Source: Thiobacillus sp. | Lineage (GTDB): Bacteria; Pseudomonadota; Gammaproteobacteria; Burkholderiales; Thiobacillaceae | NCBI GenBank assembly: GCA_018780025.1 | Contig: JADMKH010000009.1 | Location: forward strand, 1 to 26,141 | Reading direction: 5' to 3' | Length of the DNA stretch: 26,141 nt | Shown here: positions 1 to 8,000 of the stretch, one piece after another | How positions within the stretch are numbered: position 1 is the stretch's first letter | Layout: each line of letters begins with the position of its first letter | Translations under genes and position numbers: made by a program | Notes under the pieces: model-generated | What the model saw: the letters and a program-made list of their open reading frames with translations, nothing else | Databases searched by the model: none | Told to the model about the DNA's origin: nothing

Positions 1-718
1 GAGCGATTACGGCAACGCCCTGCACCGCATCCTCAAACGCTTTCACGACAGCGCGCCCCCGTCCGAGCGCGACGCCGCGCTGGCCCGCTTGAGTGAACTG
101 TCCCATGCCGAATTCGCCACATTGCCCGCCTACACCGCCGCCGCCTGGCGCACCCGCTGGGAAAAAATCCAGCCCGCCTACATCGACGCCTGGATGGATT
201 GGGTCGCCCAGGGCTGGCGCTACCAGTCCGGCGAAGCCGCGGTCGAAGTGCCATTCAGCATCCCCGGCCTCGGCGACGTCGTCCTGCACGGCCGCATCGA
301 CCGCGTCGACGAGCGAGGGGAGGCCCGCACCGTCATCGACTACAAAACCGGTGCCGCCACGGCGCTCAAGAAAAAACTAAAAGACCCCACCGAAGCCGTC
401 CAGCTGCCGTTTTACGCATGGTTAAGCGAGGCCGCCGCCGCCTACCTTCCGATCAACGACACCCCCGTCGCGCTGCTTGAACTGGATGGCGAAACCGACG
501 TCGACGCCATCAGCCGCCGCCTGCCGGAACTGCTCGGGGCTATCGCGGCCGGCGCAGCGCTACAAGCGAATGGGGTGGATGCTGTCTGCCAGTATTGCGA
601 AGCGCGCGGGCTGTGCCGCAAGGGGATGTGGAGCGAATCGGATGAAGCCTTGCTGGATGCGATTCCGATTGACGAAGATACCGACGAATGGGAGTGGAAC
701 GACGACCCAATGGCTTGA
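1..718 (+). CDS. AddB-like PD-(D/E)XK nuclease, C-terminal part (5' end outside window)
   Basis: This is the C-terminal part of a RecB-family nuclease, read in the frame starting at base 2 and open to the left edge. The residues DYGNALHRILKRFHD at the edge match the alpha-helix before the nuclease core in AddB-type proteins. The active-site motifs follow: Asp of GRIDR (codon 299-301) and Lys of IDYKTG (344-346). A CxxCx5C cluster (587-616) would supply three ligands of the 4Fe-4S cluster known in AddB and Cas4 nucleases, with the fourth Cys expected upstream. In the family, AddB pairs with AddA to process double-strand breaks for RecA. The AddA-like partner is at 5022-8342, so the pair is separated by an inserted block. 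An internal ATG at 89 is not a credible start because homology continues upstream of it. The exact subfamily is uncertain because the helicase-like N-terminus is not visible. Confidence 0.85.
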   Translation, partial: SDYGNALHRILKRFHDSAPPSERDAALARLSELSHAEFATLPAYTAAAWRTRWEKIQPAYIDAWMDWVAQGWRYQSGEAAVEVPFSIPGLGDVVLHGRIDRVDERGEARTVIDYKTGAATALKKKLKDPTEAVQLPFYAWLSEAAAAYLPINDTPVALLELDGETDVDAISRRLPELLGAIAAGAALQANGVDAVCQYCEARGLCRKGMWSESDEALLDAIPIDEDTDEWEWNDDPMA

Positions 719-767
719 AAAATACAAAAACAGGGCGTATTGTCCGCAAAAATTCCCAGAGGACAGC

Positions 768-781
768 TCGTGCCCGCCCCA
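768..781 (+). repeat. 14-bp direct repeat, left copy (at methyltransferase start codon)
   Basis: TCGTGCCCGCCCCA here and TCATGCCCGCCCCA at 3345-3358 differ at one base, the first base of the start codon. The two copies begin the methyltransferase gene and the helicase relic and so bracket the methyltransferase-HNH and 160-aa genes exactly. It may be a target-site duplication or a recombination scar at the old helicase start. Chance identity in GC-rich DNA cannot be excluded. Confidence 0.5.
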
Positions 782-2845
782 ACCCCCATCACTACAGTAC
801 TCACCACAGGCGGCGATGATGCCGTTCTGGCCTATCTAAAAGCCGCCCGCGAGCACCATTCACAGACCAAAATCGCCCGGCACCTGAAGGTAGACGCCCG
901 CACAATCCGGCGCTGGGAGGCCCGCCAATCCGTGCCGCCCGCCTACGTTGTCCACGCCCTGCAACAACTTCTGCCGCTCGATCCGCCGTTTGAGGGTGAG
1001 GCCGCGTTCAGCTTCATCGACCTGTTCGCCGGGATCGGCGGCATCCGTCGCGCATTCGAAACCATTGGAGGGCGCTGCGTCTTCACCAGCGAATGGGACA
1101 GCTACGCACAAAAGACCTACGGAGAAAATTTTCGCGACGGTCACGCCATCAACGGCGATATCACCCAGGTTCAGGCCGCCAGCATTCCCGACCACGACGT
1201 GCTGCTGGCAGGTTTCCCATGCCAGCCGTTTTCCATTGCCGGCGTGTCAAAAAAGAACGCATTGGGCAAAGCCCATGGCTTTGCCTGCGAAACGCAGGGC
1301 ACCCTGTTTTTCGATGTCGCTCGAGTCATTGCGGAAAAGCGCCCGCGCGCCTTCCTGCTGGAAAATGTCAAAAACCTGACCTCGCATGACAAAGGCCGCA
1401 CCTTCGCCGGTATCAAACGCACCCTCAGCGAAGAACTCGGTTACCACATCCACACCCGCGTTATCGACGGCGCACACTTTGTTCCCCAGCACCGCGAGCG
1501 CATCCTCATCGTCGGCTTTCGCGAACCCGTCGCGTTCGACTTTGACGCCTTGCCCATGCCGCCCAAGGGTCAGCACACGCTGAAAGAAATCCTGCACCGC
1601 ACCGACGGCACCGAGCCACAACTACCGTGGGATGAAGACCGTTTCTTCGACCACACCCACAACAAGGTGCAGGACAAATACACCCTCACCGACAACCTCT
1701 GGCGCTACCTGCAAAACTACGCCAAAAAACATCGCCTGAAAGGCACCGGTTTCGGCTTCGGCCTTGTCACCCCCGACGATATCGCCCGCACCCTTTCCGC
1801 CCGCTATTACAAAGACGGCTCGGAGATATTGATCGATCAGGGCAAGCGCAAGAATCCACGTCGGCTCACGCCAAGAGAGTGCGCAAGGCTGATGGGTTTT
1901 CCGGATACGTTCAGAATTCCGGTGTCGGATACACGGGCTTATCAATTGTTCGCGGATGCCGCAGTTGTTCCTATGGTCGAATCCGTCGCTAAACTCATGG
2001 CTCCGCTTATCACGTTAGAGGAACCGACAGCGTTGGCACAGCTTGCCGCGCTGCCAAAAAACATCATGAGTTCAAATCGCTGGACAAAAGAACAGTTGAA
2101 ACTCGCGTTCAACCTGTATTGCCAACTGCCCTTCGGCAAACTGCACAGCCGGAATGCTGAAATCATAGAGTTAGCCGTGCTCATAGGCCGTACGCCATCC
2201 GCTGTCGCGATGAAATTGGTCAATTTCGCTAGCCTTGACCCCGCTATTACCAGCACGGGAAGAAGCGGGCTTGGTAACGCATCTTCGCTGGATCGCGAGG
2301 TGTGGGATGAATTTCATGCCGACTGGGAGCAGCTTGCAGTCGAGTGCGCGCTGCTTAGTCAGCAATTGCTCGAAGGCCGCTCCGGACTAGTTAGCGCAAC
2401 AGAACCAGACGACTCTTTCGATCTAAATGACTACAGCGGTGAAACCAGACGAGTGCTATCTGAGCAACGAATCAAACAAAGTTTCTTCCGTCGCGCCGTC
2501 CTTGCAAGCTATCGGGGCAGATGCTGCATGTCGGGGTTGTCGGATTCACGTTTACTGGTTGCCAGTCATATCGTTCCGTGGAGCAAAGACAAAGCCAACC
2601 GGCTTAACCCAAGCAATGGTCTATGTTTGTCGGCGATCCATGACCGTGCATTCGACAAAGGGCTAATAACGCTAACCGACGAACTCAGGGTAATGCTCTC
2701 GGGAGCGTTGAGAAACTCCGCAGATCGATTTGCGATTGACGTTTTCTCCTGTCTGGATGGAGAGAAAATTCAGGCGCCAGAACGCTTCACCCCCAATCTG
2801 GATTTCATTACAAGACATCGGAACGAAATCTTTCAGGGAGCTTAA
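770..2845 (+). CDS. Fusion: HTH + Dcm-type DNA cytosine-5 methyltransferase + HNH endonuclease
   Basis: One 691-aa chain appears to carry both halves of a restriction-modification system. Residues ~35-65 form a helix-turn-helix (KIARHLKVDARTIRRWEARQ). Residues ~80-420 are a C5-methyltransferase: motif I FIDLFAGIGG (from 82), catalytic Cys151 in GFPCQPFS, ENV at 198 and QHRERI at 240. The recognition segment (~255-360) and the RRLTPRECARLMGF block resemble Dcm/EcoRII relatives. Residues ~433-691 match a normally stand-alone HNH restriction-endonuclease family, with H600 (SHI), N616 and H624 (IHDRAF). Motif X is odd: the usual GNSV appears as ADAA (QLFADAAVVP). The GTG at 770 is preferred because AGAGGA lies 7 nt upstream; the longer TTG start at 740 has no such site. 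Base composition becomes visibly more AT-rich from about 1830 on, suggesting a mosaic origin. The next gene starts 2 bp after the stop. Confidence 0.88.
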   Translation: MPAPTPITTVLTTGGDDAVLAYLKAAREHHSQTKIARHLKVDARTIRRWEARQSVPPAYVVHALQQLLPLDPPFEGEAAFSFIDLFAGIGGIRRAFETIGGRCVFTSEWDSYAQKTYGENFRDGHAINGDITQVQAASIPDHDVLLAGFPCQPFSIAGVSKKNALGKAHGFACETQGTLFFDVARVIAEKRPRAFLLENVKNLTSHDKGRTFAGIKRTLSEELGYHIHTRVIDGAHFVPQHRERILIVGFREPVAFDFDALPMPPKGQHTLKEILHRTDGTEPQLPWDEDRFFDHTHNKVQDKYTLTDNLWRYLQNYAKKHRLKGTGFGFGLVTPDDIARTLSARYYKDGSEILIDQGKRKNPRRLTPRECARLMGFPDTFRIPVSDTRAYQLFADAAVVPMVESVAKLMAPLITLEEPTALAQLAALPKNIMSSNRWTKEQLKLAFNLYCQLPFGKLHSRNAEIIELAVLIGRTPSAVAMKLVNFASLDPAITSTGRSGLGNASSLDREVWDEFHADWEQLAVECALLSQQLLEGRSGLVSATEPDDSFDLNDYSGETRRVLSEQRIKQSFFRRAVLASYRGRCCMSGLSDSRLLVASHIVPWSKDKANRLNPSNGLCLSAIHDRAFDKGLITLTDELRVMLSGALRNSADRFAIDVFSCLDGEKIQAPERFTPNLDFITRHRNEIFQGA

Positions 2846-2847
2846 TC

Positions 2848-3330
2848 ATGGCGATCATGCCAAGCGCTACTGGCCCCAGTGATCTCACGGGATTTCTAGC
2901 GAACGAACATATAAAAGCGGTTTTCTCGCGCGGCGCGGCCGCCGAAGAACAGATAAATCGGTGGCTGAGATTGATCGTGTCCGGGCAGCGTCAAGAGGAC
3001 TTGCAGGCCGCCATTCAAGACTTCGAATTGCTAAAACGCCATACATCAGATGATGTTCCGGAGAAGTCTGGGATATACCTAAAACTCTTACACGGGCGAG
3101 CACCTTACGACCAAGAACTTGATGACTGGGGAAGCGATGGTCCTTGGATCGGCCCAATTAAATGGTTTCATTGCACATATCTCAGAACTTTTAGCTTGGG
3201 CTTTGCGGATGGAGAGGAATTCCTCTCCACCTTTCCAAGCAATGGAATCCCAATGCCGATCTATTTTTTCGAGGAAATGATTTATTACGACGGCGTGTAT
3301 TACGGGGACTGGGAAATACAAGCAATTTAA
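2848..3330 (+). CDS. Hypothetical 160-aa protein in the restriction-modification unit
   Basis: I do not recognise this family. The ATG lies 2 bp after the stop of the methyltransferase-HNH gene, with AGGGAG about 8 nt upstream, so it should be co-translated. The protein is soluble: no signal peptide or membrane segment is visible. The N-terminal half is predicted helical (roughly residues 15-70). The C-terminal half is rich in aromatic residues (IKWFHCTYLRTF around 105-116, YFFEEMIYYDGVYYGDW near the end) and acidic overall. Its AT-richer composition matches the HNH half of the preceding gene and differs from the flanking add genes, so the two probably arrived together. A role as a specificity, control or immunity partner of the nuclease is inference from position only. 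Confidence 0.75.
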   Translation: MAIMPSATGPSDLTGFLANEHIKAVFSRGAAAEEQINRWLRLIVSGQRQEDLQAAIQDFELLKRHTSDDVPEKSGIYLKLLHGRAPYDQELDDWGSDGPWIGPIKWFHCTYLRTFSLGFADGEEFLSTFPSNGIPMPIYFFEEMIYYDGVYYGDWEIQAI

Positions 3331-3344
3331 ACAGAACATTTAAT

Positions 3345-3358
3345 TCATGCCCGCCCCA
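3345..3358 (+). repeat. 14-bp direct repeat, right copy (at helicase relic start codon)
   Basis: Partner of the repeat at 768-781. It overlaps the ATG of the decayed helicase fragment and marks the right end of the AT-richer restriction-modification block. Confidence 0.5.
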
Positions 3359-3442
3359 TTTTGTACCGCCACCGCTTTGTCTCCCGTCCGCTCGGCCGTG
3401 GTGGAAGCCTGCGACGGCAGCGGCAAGGCCTAGCTGCTGGTT
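3347..3442 (+). pseudogene. Decayed duplicate of the 5' end of the AddA-like helicase gene
   Basis: An ATG at 3347 opens a frame that aligns codon for codon with the start of the intact helicase gene at 5022. Codons 7-32 here (3365-3442) match codons 7-32 there (5040-5117) at 65 of 78 bases by hand count. Shared residues include LSPVRSAVVEAC. The Walker A motif AGSGKT has become DGSGKA, and the following Trp codon TGG is TAG at 3431, so only 28 codons are open. Similarity stops just after base 3442. The first six codons differ between the copies. The relic has no good ribosome-binding site. Most substitutions fall at third positions, so the copies diverged partly under coding constraint or came from different strains. 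It is either the old start of the operon's helicase gene or a fragment brought in with the ATPase gene. Confidence 0.85.
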
Positions 3443-3488
3443 CCAGCGTTTGGCTTGCCTGTCCAAGCAACCCGGACGCGATAACCGA

Positions 3489-3558
3489 TTGATCAATAAA
3501 GAATAATCTGCTAATGTTTGGTTAGCGTGATTTTATCAACACTAACTCGACAAATTAG
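3489..3558 (+). promoter_or_regulatory. Candidate promoter and dyad operator of the ATPase gene
   Basis: This AT-rich stretch contains a weak sigma-70-like pair, TTGATC (3489-3494) and TAATGT (3512-3517), 17 bp apart. Over and after the -10 lies an imperfect palindrome: GTTAGCGTGA (3521-3530) faces TCAACACTAAC (3536-3546). Outer pairs add to it: CTAA (from 3511) with TTAG (ending 3558), and TTTG with CAAA. The dyad ends about 12 bp before the ATG at 3571, where a repressor would block transcription or translation. No regulator gene is assigned; autoregulation is inference. Confidence 0.4.
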
Positions 3559-3570
3559 GCGCCGCAATAA

Positions 3571-5025
3571 ATGGCTATCCGCAAACCCTTTGAAATCCCC
3601 TTGCGCGAGGTGCAAAAGCGCATGGCGCTGGAAAACCCGTGGTGGGTGGCGGGGGCGGGCATCGACTCCGAGCGGCGGGGCTGGCCGCGACGCGCCTATT
3701 TCGGGCCGTTTATGCGGCTGGTGCGGGAAGTGACGGTTCACCGCGCGGTGGTGCTGATCGGGCCGCGCCGGGTGGGCAAGACGGTGATGCTGGCGCAGGC
3801 AGTGCAGGCGTTGCTGAACGAGGGCGTCGCGGGGATCGACATTCTTCAGCTGTCGCTGGATACGCCGCTGTATTCCGGGCGCTCGCTGGAAGGTCTGGTG
3901 CGCACGTTTATCGATCTGCACCGGCACGATCCGGCACACCGTCTGTGGGTGTTTTTCGACGAAATCCAGTATGTAAAGGACTGGGAAGTTCACCTGAAAT
4001 CGCTGGTGGACACGTTTCGCCAGATTCGATTTGTGGCGAGCGGCTCGGCGGCGGCGGCATTGCGGATGAAAAGCCACGAGTCGGGCGCGGGCAGGTTTAC
4101 CGATTTCATGCTGCCGCCGCTGACGTTTGCCGAATACCTGCAATTCGCCGGGCGCGAGGATGCGCTGATTATCGAGTCGCCGGGCGACGGCGCGTTGCCC
4201 CAGTATCGCGCCACGTCGATTGAAGAACTGAACCGGGAATTCATCCATTATCTGAACTTCGGCGGCTTTCCCGAGGCGGTGATGAATCCGGCGGTGCGGG
4301 CGAATCCGTCGCGTTTTCTGCGCGAGGACATCGTTGAAAAGGTGCTGCTGAAGGACTTGCCCAGTCTGTACGGCATCAGCGATACGCAGGAACTGAACCG
4401 TTTTTTCAACGTGCTGGCCTATAACACGGGCGACGAGGTCAGCCCGGAAAACCTGTCGCGGGATACGGGCATAGGCCGCGCCCGGCTGATGGATTATCTG
4501 GAATATCTGGAAGCGTCTTTTCTCATCAAACGGATGCATCGGCTGGATGAAAATGCCCGGCGGATGAAGCGCGCCCGTACCTTCAAGGTGTATCTCACCA
4601 ACCCTTCGATACGCGCCGCGCTGTTTGGTTATGTCGATGCGCACGACGAGGCAATCGGATCGCTGGCGGAAACAGCGGTGTTCAGCCAGTGGCTGCATAG
4701 CACCCGCACCATCGAGTCGCTGCACTACGCCCGCTGGAAACAGGGGCGCAGCGATCTGGAAGTCGATCTTGTGTCGCTCGACCCGCGCACGCAGAAGCCG
4801 CGCTTCGCGGTGGAAATCAAATGGAGCGACGCGTGTTTCAGCGACTGGAGCCTGCTGCGTGGCATCCGCGCGCTGGCAACCGAACACACCCTGGCTCGCC
4901 CGCCAGTTGTGACCACGCTGACCGCTTCAGGCATGGGTGAGGAAAACGGCGTCCGCATCGAATTCATTCCAACCAGCCTCCACTGCTACACCATTGCGCG
5001 CAACGTGTTGCGCATGGAAACGTGA
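3571..5025 (+). CDS. AAA ATPase with C-terminal DUF4143 domain
   Basis: This 484-aa protein belongs to the COG1373-type predicted ATPases (AAA_14 followed by DUF4143). Walker A is GPRRVGKT (residues 64-71) and Walker B ends in FFDE (D130, E131), followed by IQYVKDW. A SGSAAAALR block about 30 residues after Walker B fits the sensor region. DUF4143 covers about 230-484 and carries a PD-(D/E)XK-like arrangement, LEVDLV then FAVEIKW, near residues 395-420. The family is widespread, mobile and without a settled function. Its stop overlaps the GTG of the helicase gene by four bases (GTGA), so helicase translation is now coupled to it. It stands between a decayed and an intact copy of the helicase start, so it probably arrived by insertion. 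The ribosome-binding site is weak (AGG about 10 nt upstream). Confidence 0.88.
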   Translation: MAIRKPFEIPLREVQKRMALENPWWVAGAGIDSERRGWPRRAYFGPFMRLVREVTVHRAVVLIGPRRVGKTVMLAQAVQALLNEGVAGIDILQLSLDTPLYSGRSLEGLVRTFIDLHRHDPAHRLWVFFDEIQYVKDWEVHLKSLVDTFRQIRFVASGSAAAALRMKSHESGAGRFTDFMLPPLTFAEYLQFAGREDALIIESPGDGALPQYRATSIEELNREFIHYLNFGGFPEAVMNPAVRANPSRFLREDIVEKVLLKDLPSLYGISDTQELNRFFNVLAYNTGDEVSPENLSRDTGIGRARLMDYLEYLEASFLIKRMHRLDENARRMKRARTFKVYLTNPSIRAALFGYVDAHDEAIGSLAETAVFSQWLHSTRTIESLHYARWKQGRSDLEVDLVSLDPRTQKPRFAVEIKWSDACFSDWSLLRGIRALATEHTLARPPVVTTLTASGMGEENGVRIEFIPTSLHCYTIARNVLRMET

Positions 5026-8000
5026 GCCAATCGCTTAACACCGCCGCCGCCCTTTCCCCTGTCCGCTCGGCGGTAGTGGAAGCCTGCGCGGGCAGCGGCA
5101 AGACCTGGCTGCTGGTGTCGCGCATAATCCGGCTGTTACTGGCCGGGGCTGCGCCGTCGGAGTTGCTGGCGATCACGTTTACGCGCAAGGCGGCGCAGGA
5201 GATGACCGACCGGCTGCATGAGTGGCTGCGGGTGCTGGCGCTGGCGGACGACGCGACGGTGCGCGCGTTTTTGCGCGAGCGCGCGGTTCCGGATGCCGAG
5301 ATCGATGCGCTGTTGCCGCGCGCGCGCGGCTTGCTGGAAACGGTGCTGACGGCGCAGCCGGGGCCGACGGTGACGACTTTTCACGGCTGGTTTCTCGATC
5401 TGCTGAAGCGCGCGCCGCTGGAAGCGGGGCTGCCGTGGGGCGCGCCGCTGCTGGAGCGCGAGAAGCTGTTGCAGAACGAGGTGCGCGACCGGTTGTTGGC
5501 CATGTGGGCTGCAGAACCTGAATCAGCTGAAGGCGCGGCTTTGCTGGCACTACTCACCGATCTCGGCGAGCACAGTCTGCGTGCGCTGCTGACGCATTTT
5601 GTGCAGGCGCGGGCGGAGTGGTGGGCCTACACCGATGGCCAGCCCGATCCGGTGGCGTTTGCATTGGCGCAACTGCGGCCCGGCCTGCACGCTGATCTGG
5701 ACACCGATCCAGTGGCAGCTTTCTGGGCCGACGACTTGATGCTGGCGCGGGTGAAGCGGGTGGGCTTTACGCTGGAAAAAGGCGGCAAGAGCGAGCAGAC
5801 GCGCGCGCCCGAAATCCAGCGCAGCTTGAGCTTGCCCCCCGACGATGCGCACGCCGCGCTGATGAAGTATCTGATGACGGCGGGCCAGCGGCGCAAGAAG
5901 CAGGCGACGAAGGAACTGGAAAAGGCGCTCGGCGCCGAACTCGACACCTATCTGCGCGATCTCGATACGCTGGAAACCGCGCTGGAAACCATCACCGCCG
6001 TCCAGACCGACATCCGCATCTGGAATCTCAATCGCCATGGCCTGCTGCTCGGCCACGCGCTGCTCGCGGGTTATCAGGATGCCAAGGCGCAGCAGGGGGT
6101 GATCGATTTTGCCGACGCCGAATGGCTGGCCTGCCGCCTGTTGCAAAGCGAGGAACACGCGCCGGGGCTGGCGCTGAAGCTGGATGCGCGCTACCGGCAT
6201 CTGCTGCTCGACGAGTTTCAGGACACCAATCCGCTGCAATGGCAGGCGCTCTCCACCTGGCTGACGGAGGCGCGCGCGGCGGACAGCGCGATAACGGTGT
6301 TCATGGTGGGCGATCCGAAGCAGGCGATTTACCGCTTTCGGCGCGGCGAGGCGCGCGTGTTCACCGCGGCAGCGGAATTCTTGCGCACGCATTTCGACGC
6401 GCCGCTGTTCAGCACCACGATGACGCGGCGGCTGTCGCCTGCGGTGGTGCAGGCGATCAATCCGGTGTTTGCCGTGAGTGGCTTTGCCCCGCACAGCCAC
6501 GCCCCGGCCAACGCAGCCCGCCCCGGTGCGCTGCGCTGCCTGCCGATCCGTGTGGAAAAAACCGAATCCAGCGCCACATTCAGATTGCGTAACCCGCTCA
6601 CCACCCCCTTGCCCGAAGCCGACGACAAGGCGGTGCATGTCGAAGCACAAACCTTTGCCCAGGTATTGCGCAACGACGTGCTGGGACGCTGGAGCGTGGT
6701 GGACAAACACACGAAGCAAAGCCGCCCGGCGCGGGCCGGCGACGTGATGGCGCTGGTGAAAAAGCGCACCCACCTGCATCTGTACGAGCGCGAACTGGAA
6801 GCCGCGGGCATTCCTTTCATCACCTCGCGGCGCGGCGGCCTGCTGCCCACACTGGAAGCGCAGGACGTGATGGCGCTGCTGGAAACGCTGCTGCTGCCGC
6901 ACGCCGATCTGAAACTGGCGCACACGCTGAAGAGCCCGGTTTTCGGTTGCAGCGACACCGATCTGCTGGCCGTGTTTGCGCCCACGCCAACAGATGAGAC
7001 GCGCGGCTGGGAGCGCTTGAACACGCTGGCCGCGCAATCCGGTTGCGCACCCACGCTCCACCCGCAAGGGGTAGGCCGTGGTTGTAAAGGCGCCGAAGCG
7101 CCAACAACCACGCTCAAACGCGCCGCAGAATTGCTCACCCGCTGGCGCGCGCGCATCGGCACGCTGCCGGTACACGACCTGCTCGACCACATTTATTTTG
7201 AAGGCGACCTCGAAGCGCGCTACGCCGCCGCCGCGCCGGCCGCCATGCGCCCGCAAATCGCCGCCAACCTGCGCGCCTTCATGCAGCTGGCGCTGACGCA
7301 GGACGGCGGTCGCTACCCGACGCTGGCGGGCTTTATCCGCGAACTGGCTTCGCTTACCGATGACGCCGACGCTGCGCCCGGCGAGGGCCTCGCGGCCGAT
7401 GGCGAAAACGCCGTGCGGCTGATTACCATCCATGGCTCCAAGGGCCTGGAAGCGCCGATAGTCTGGCTGCTCGGCGGCAGCGACCATACACGCGGCGACA
7501 GCTATGGCGTGCTGGCGCCGTGGCCGCCCACAGCGCCGCGACCCGCGCATTTTTCCCTGTTCGGCAAGCAGGACGAACGCGGCGAATGGCGGGAGCCCTG
7601 GTTTAAAGAAGAGGCCGAACTGGCACAACGCGAATCCGACAACCTGCTCTACGTGGCGCTCACCCGCGCCGAGCAGGGGCTGATCGTGAGCGGGGCGGCG
7701 GACAAGTGCGCCTGGCTGGAGCGCGTTGATGCGGCATGGCAGGGAATGGCGCTGCCCACTGATTTGCCGCTTGCCAGCGTGACGGAAGAACGGCCGCCCG
7801 CAGTGGCGCCGCCGCGCATCACTGCCCCGGCAATCGGCCAACGGCTGGCCCCTGCACCCGCCAACCCAGCTGCGGCGAGCGGCGAACTGTTTCATGCCTG
7901 CCTCGAACACCATGCCCCGCCGGGTGTGCCGCGCGACCTCTCCGAACTGGCCACCCGATTGGGCGTGGCCGGCGAGCTCAAGCGGATCGACTCCGCTGCG

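Noticed and set aside
740..769. TTG start for the methyltransferase fusion
   Set aside because: The ten extra codons have no ribosome-binding site, whereas the GTG at 770 has AGAGGA at good spacing.
3511..4887. 458-codon reverse-strand ORF across the ATPase gene
   Set aside because: It is antisense to a gene with clear Walker motifs; its translation is Arg/Gln/His-rich and low in protein-like patterns, a product of GC-rich codon bias.
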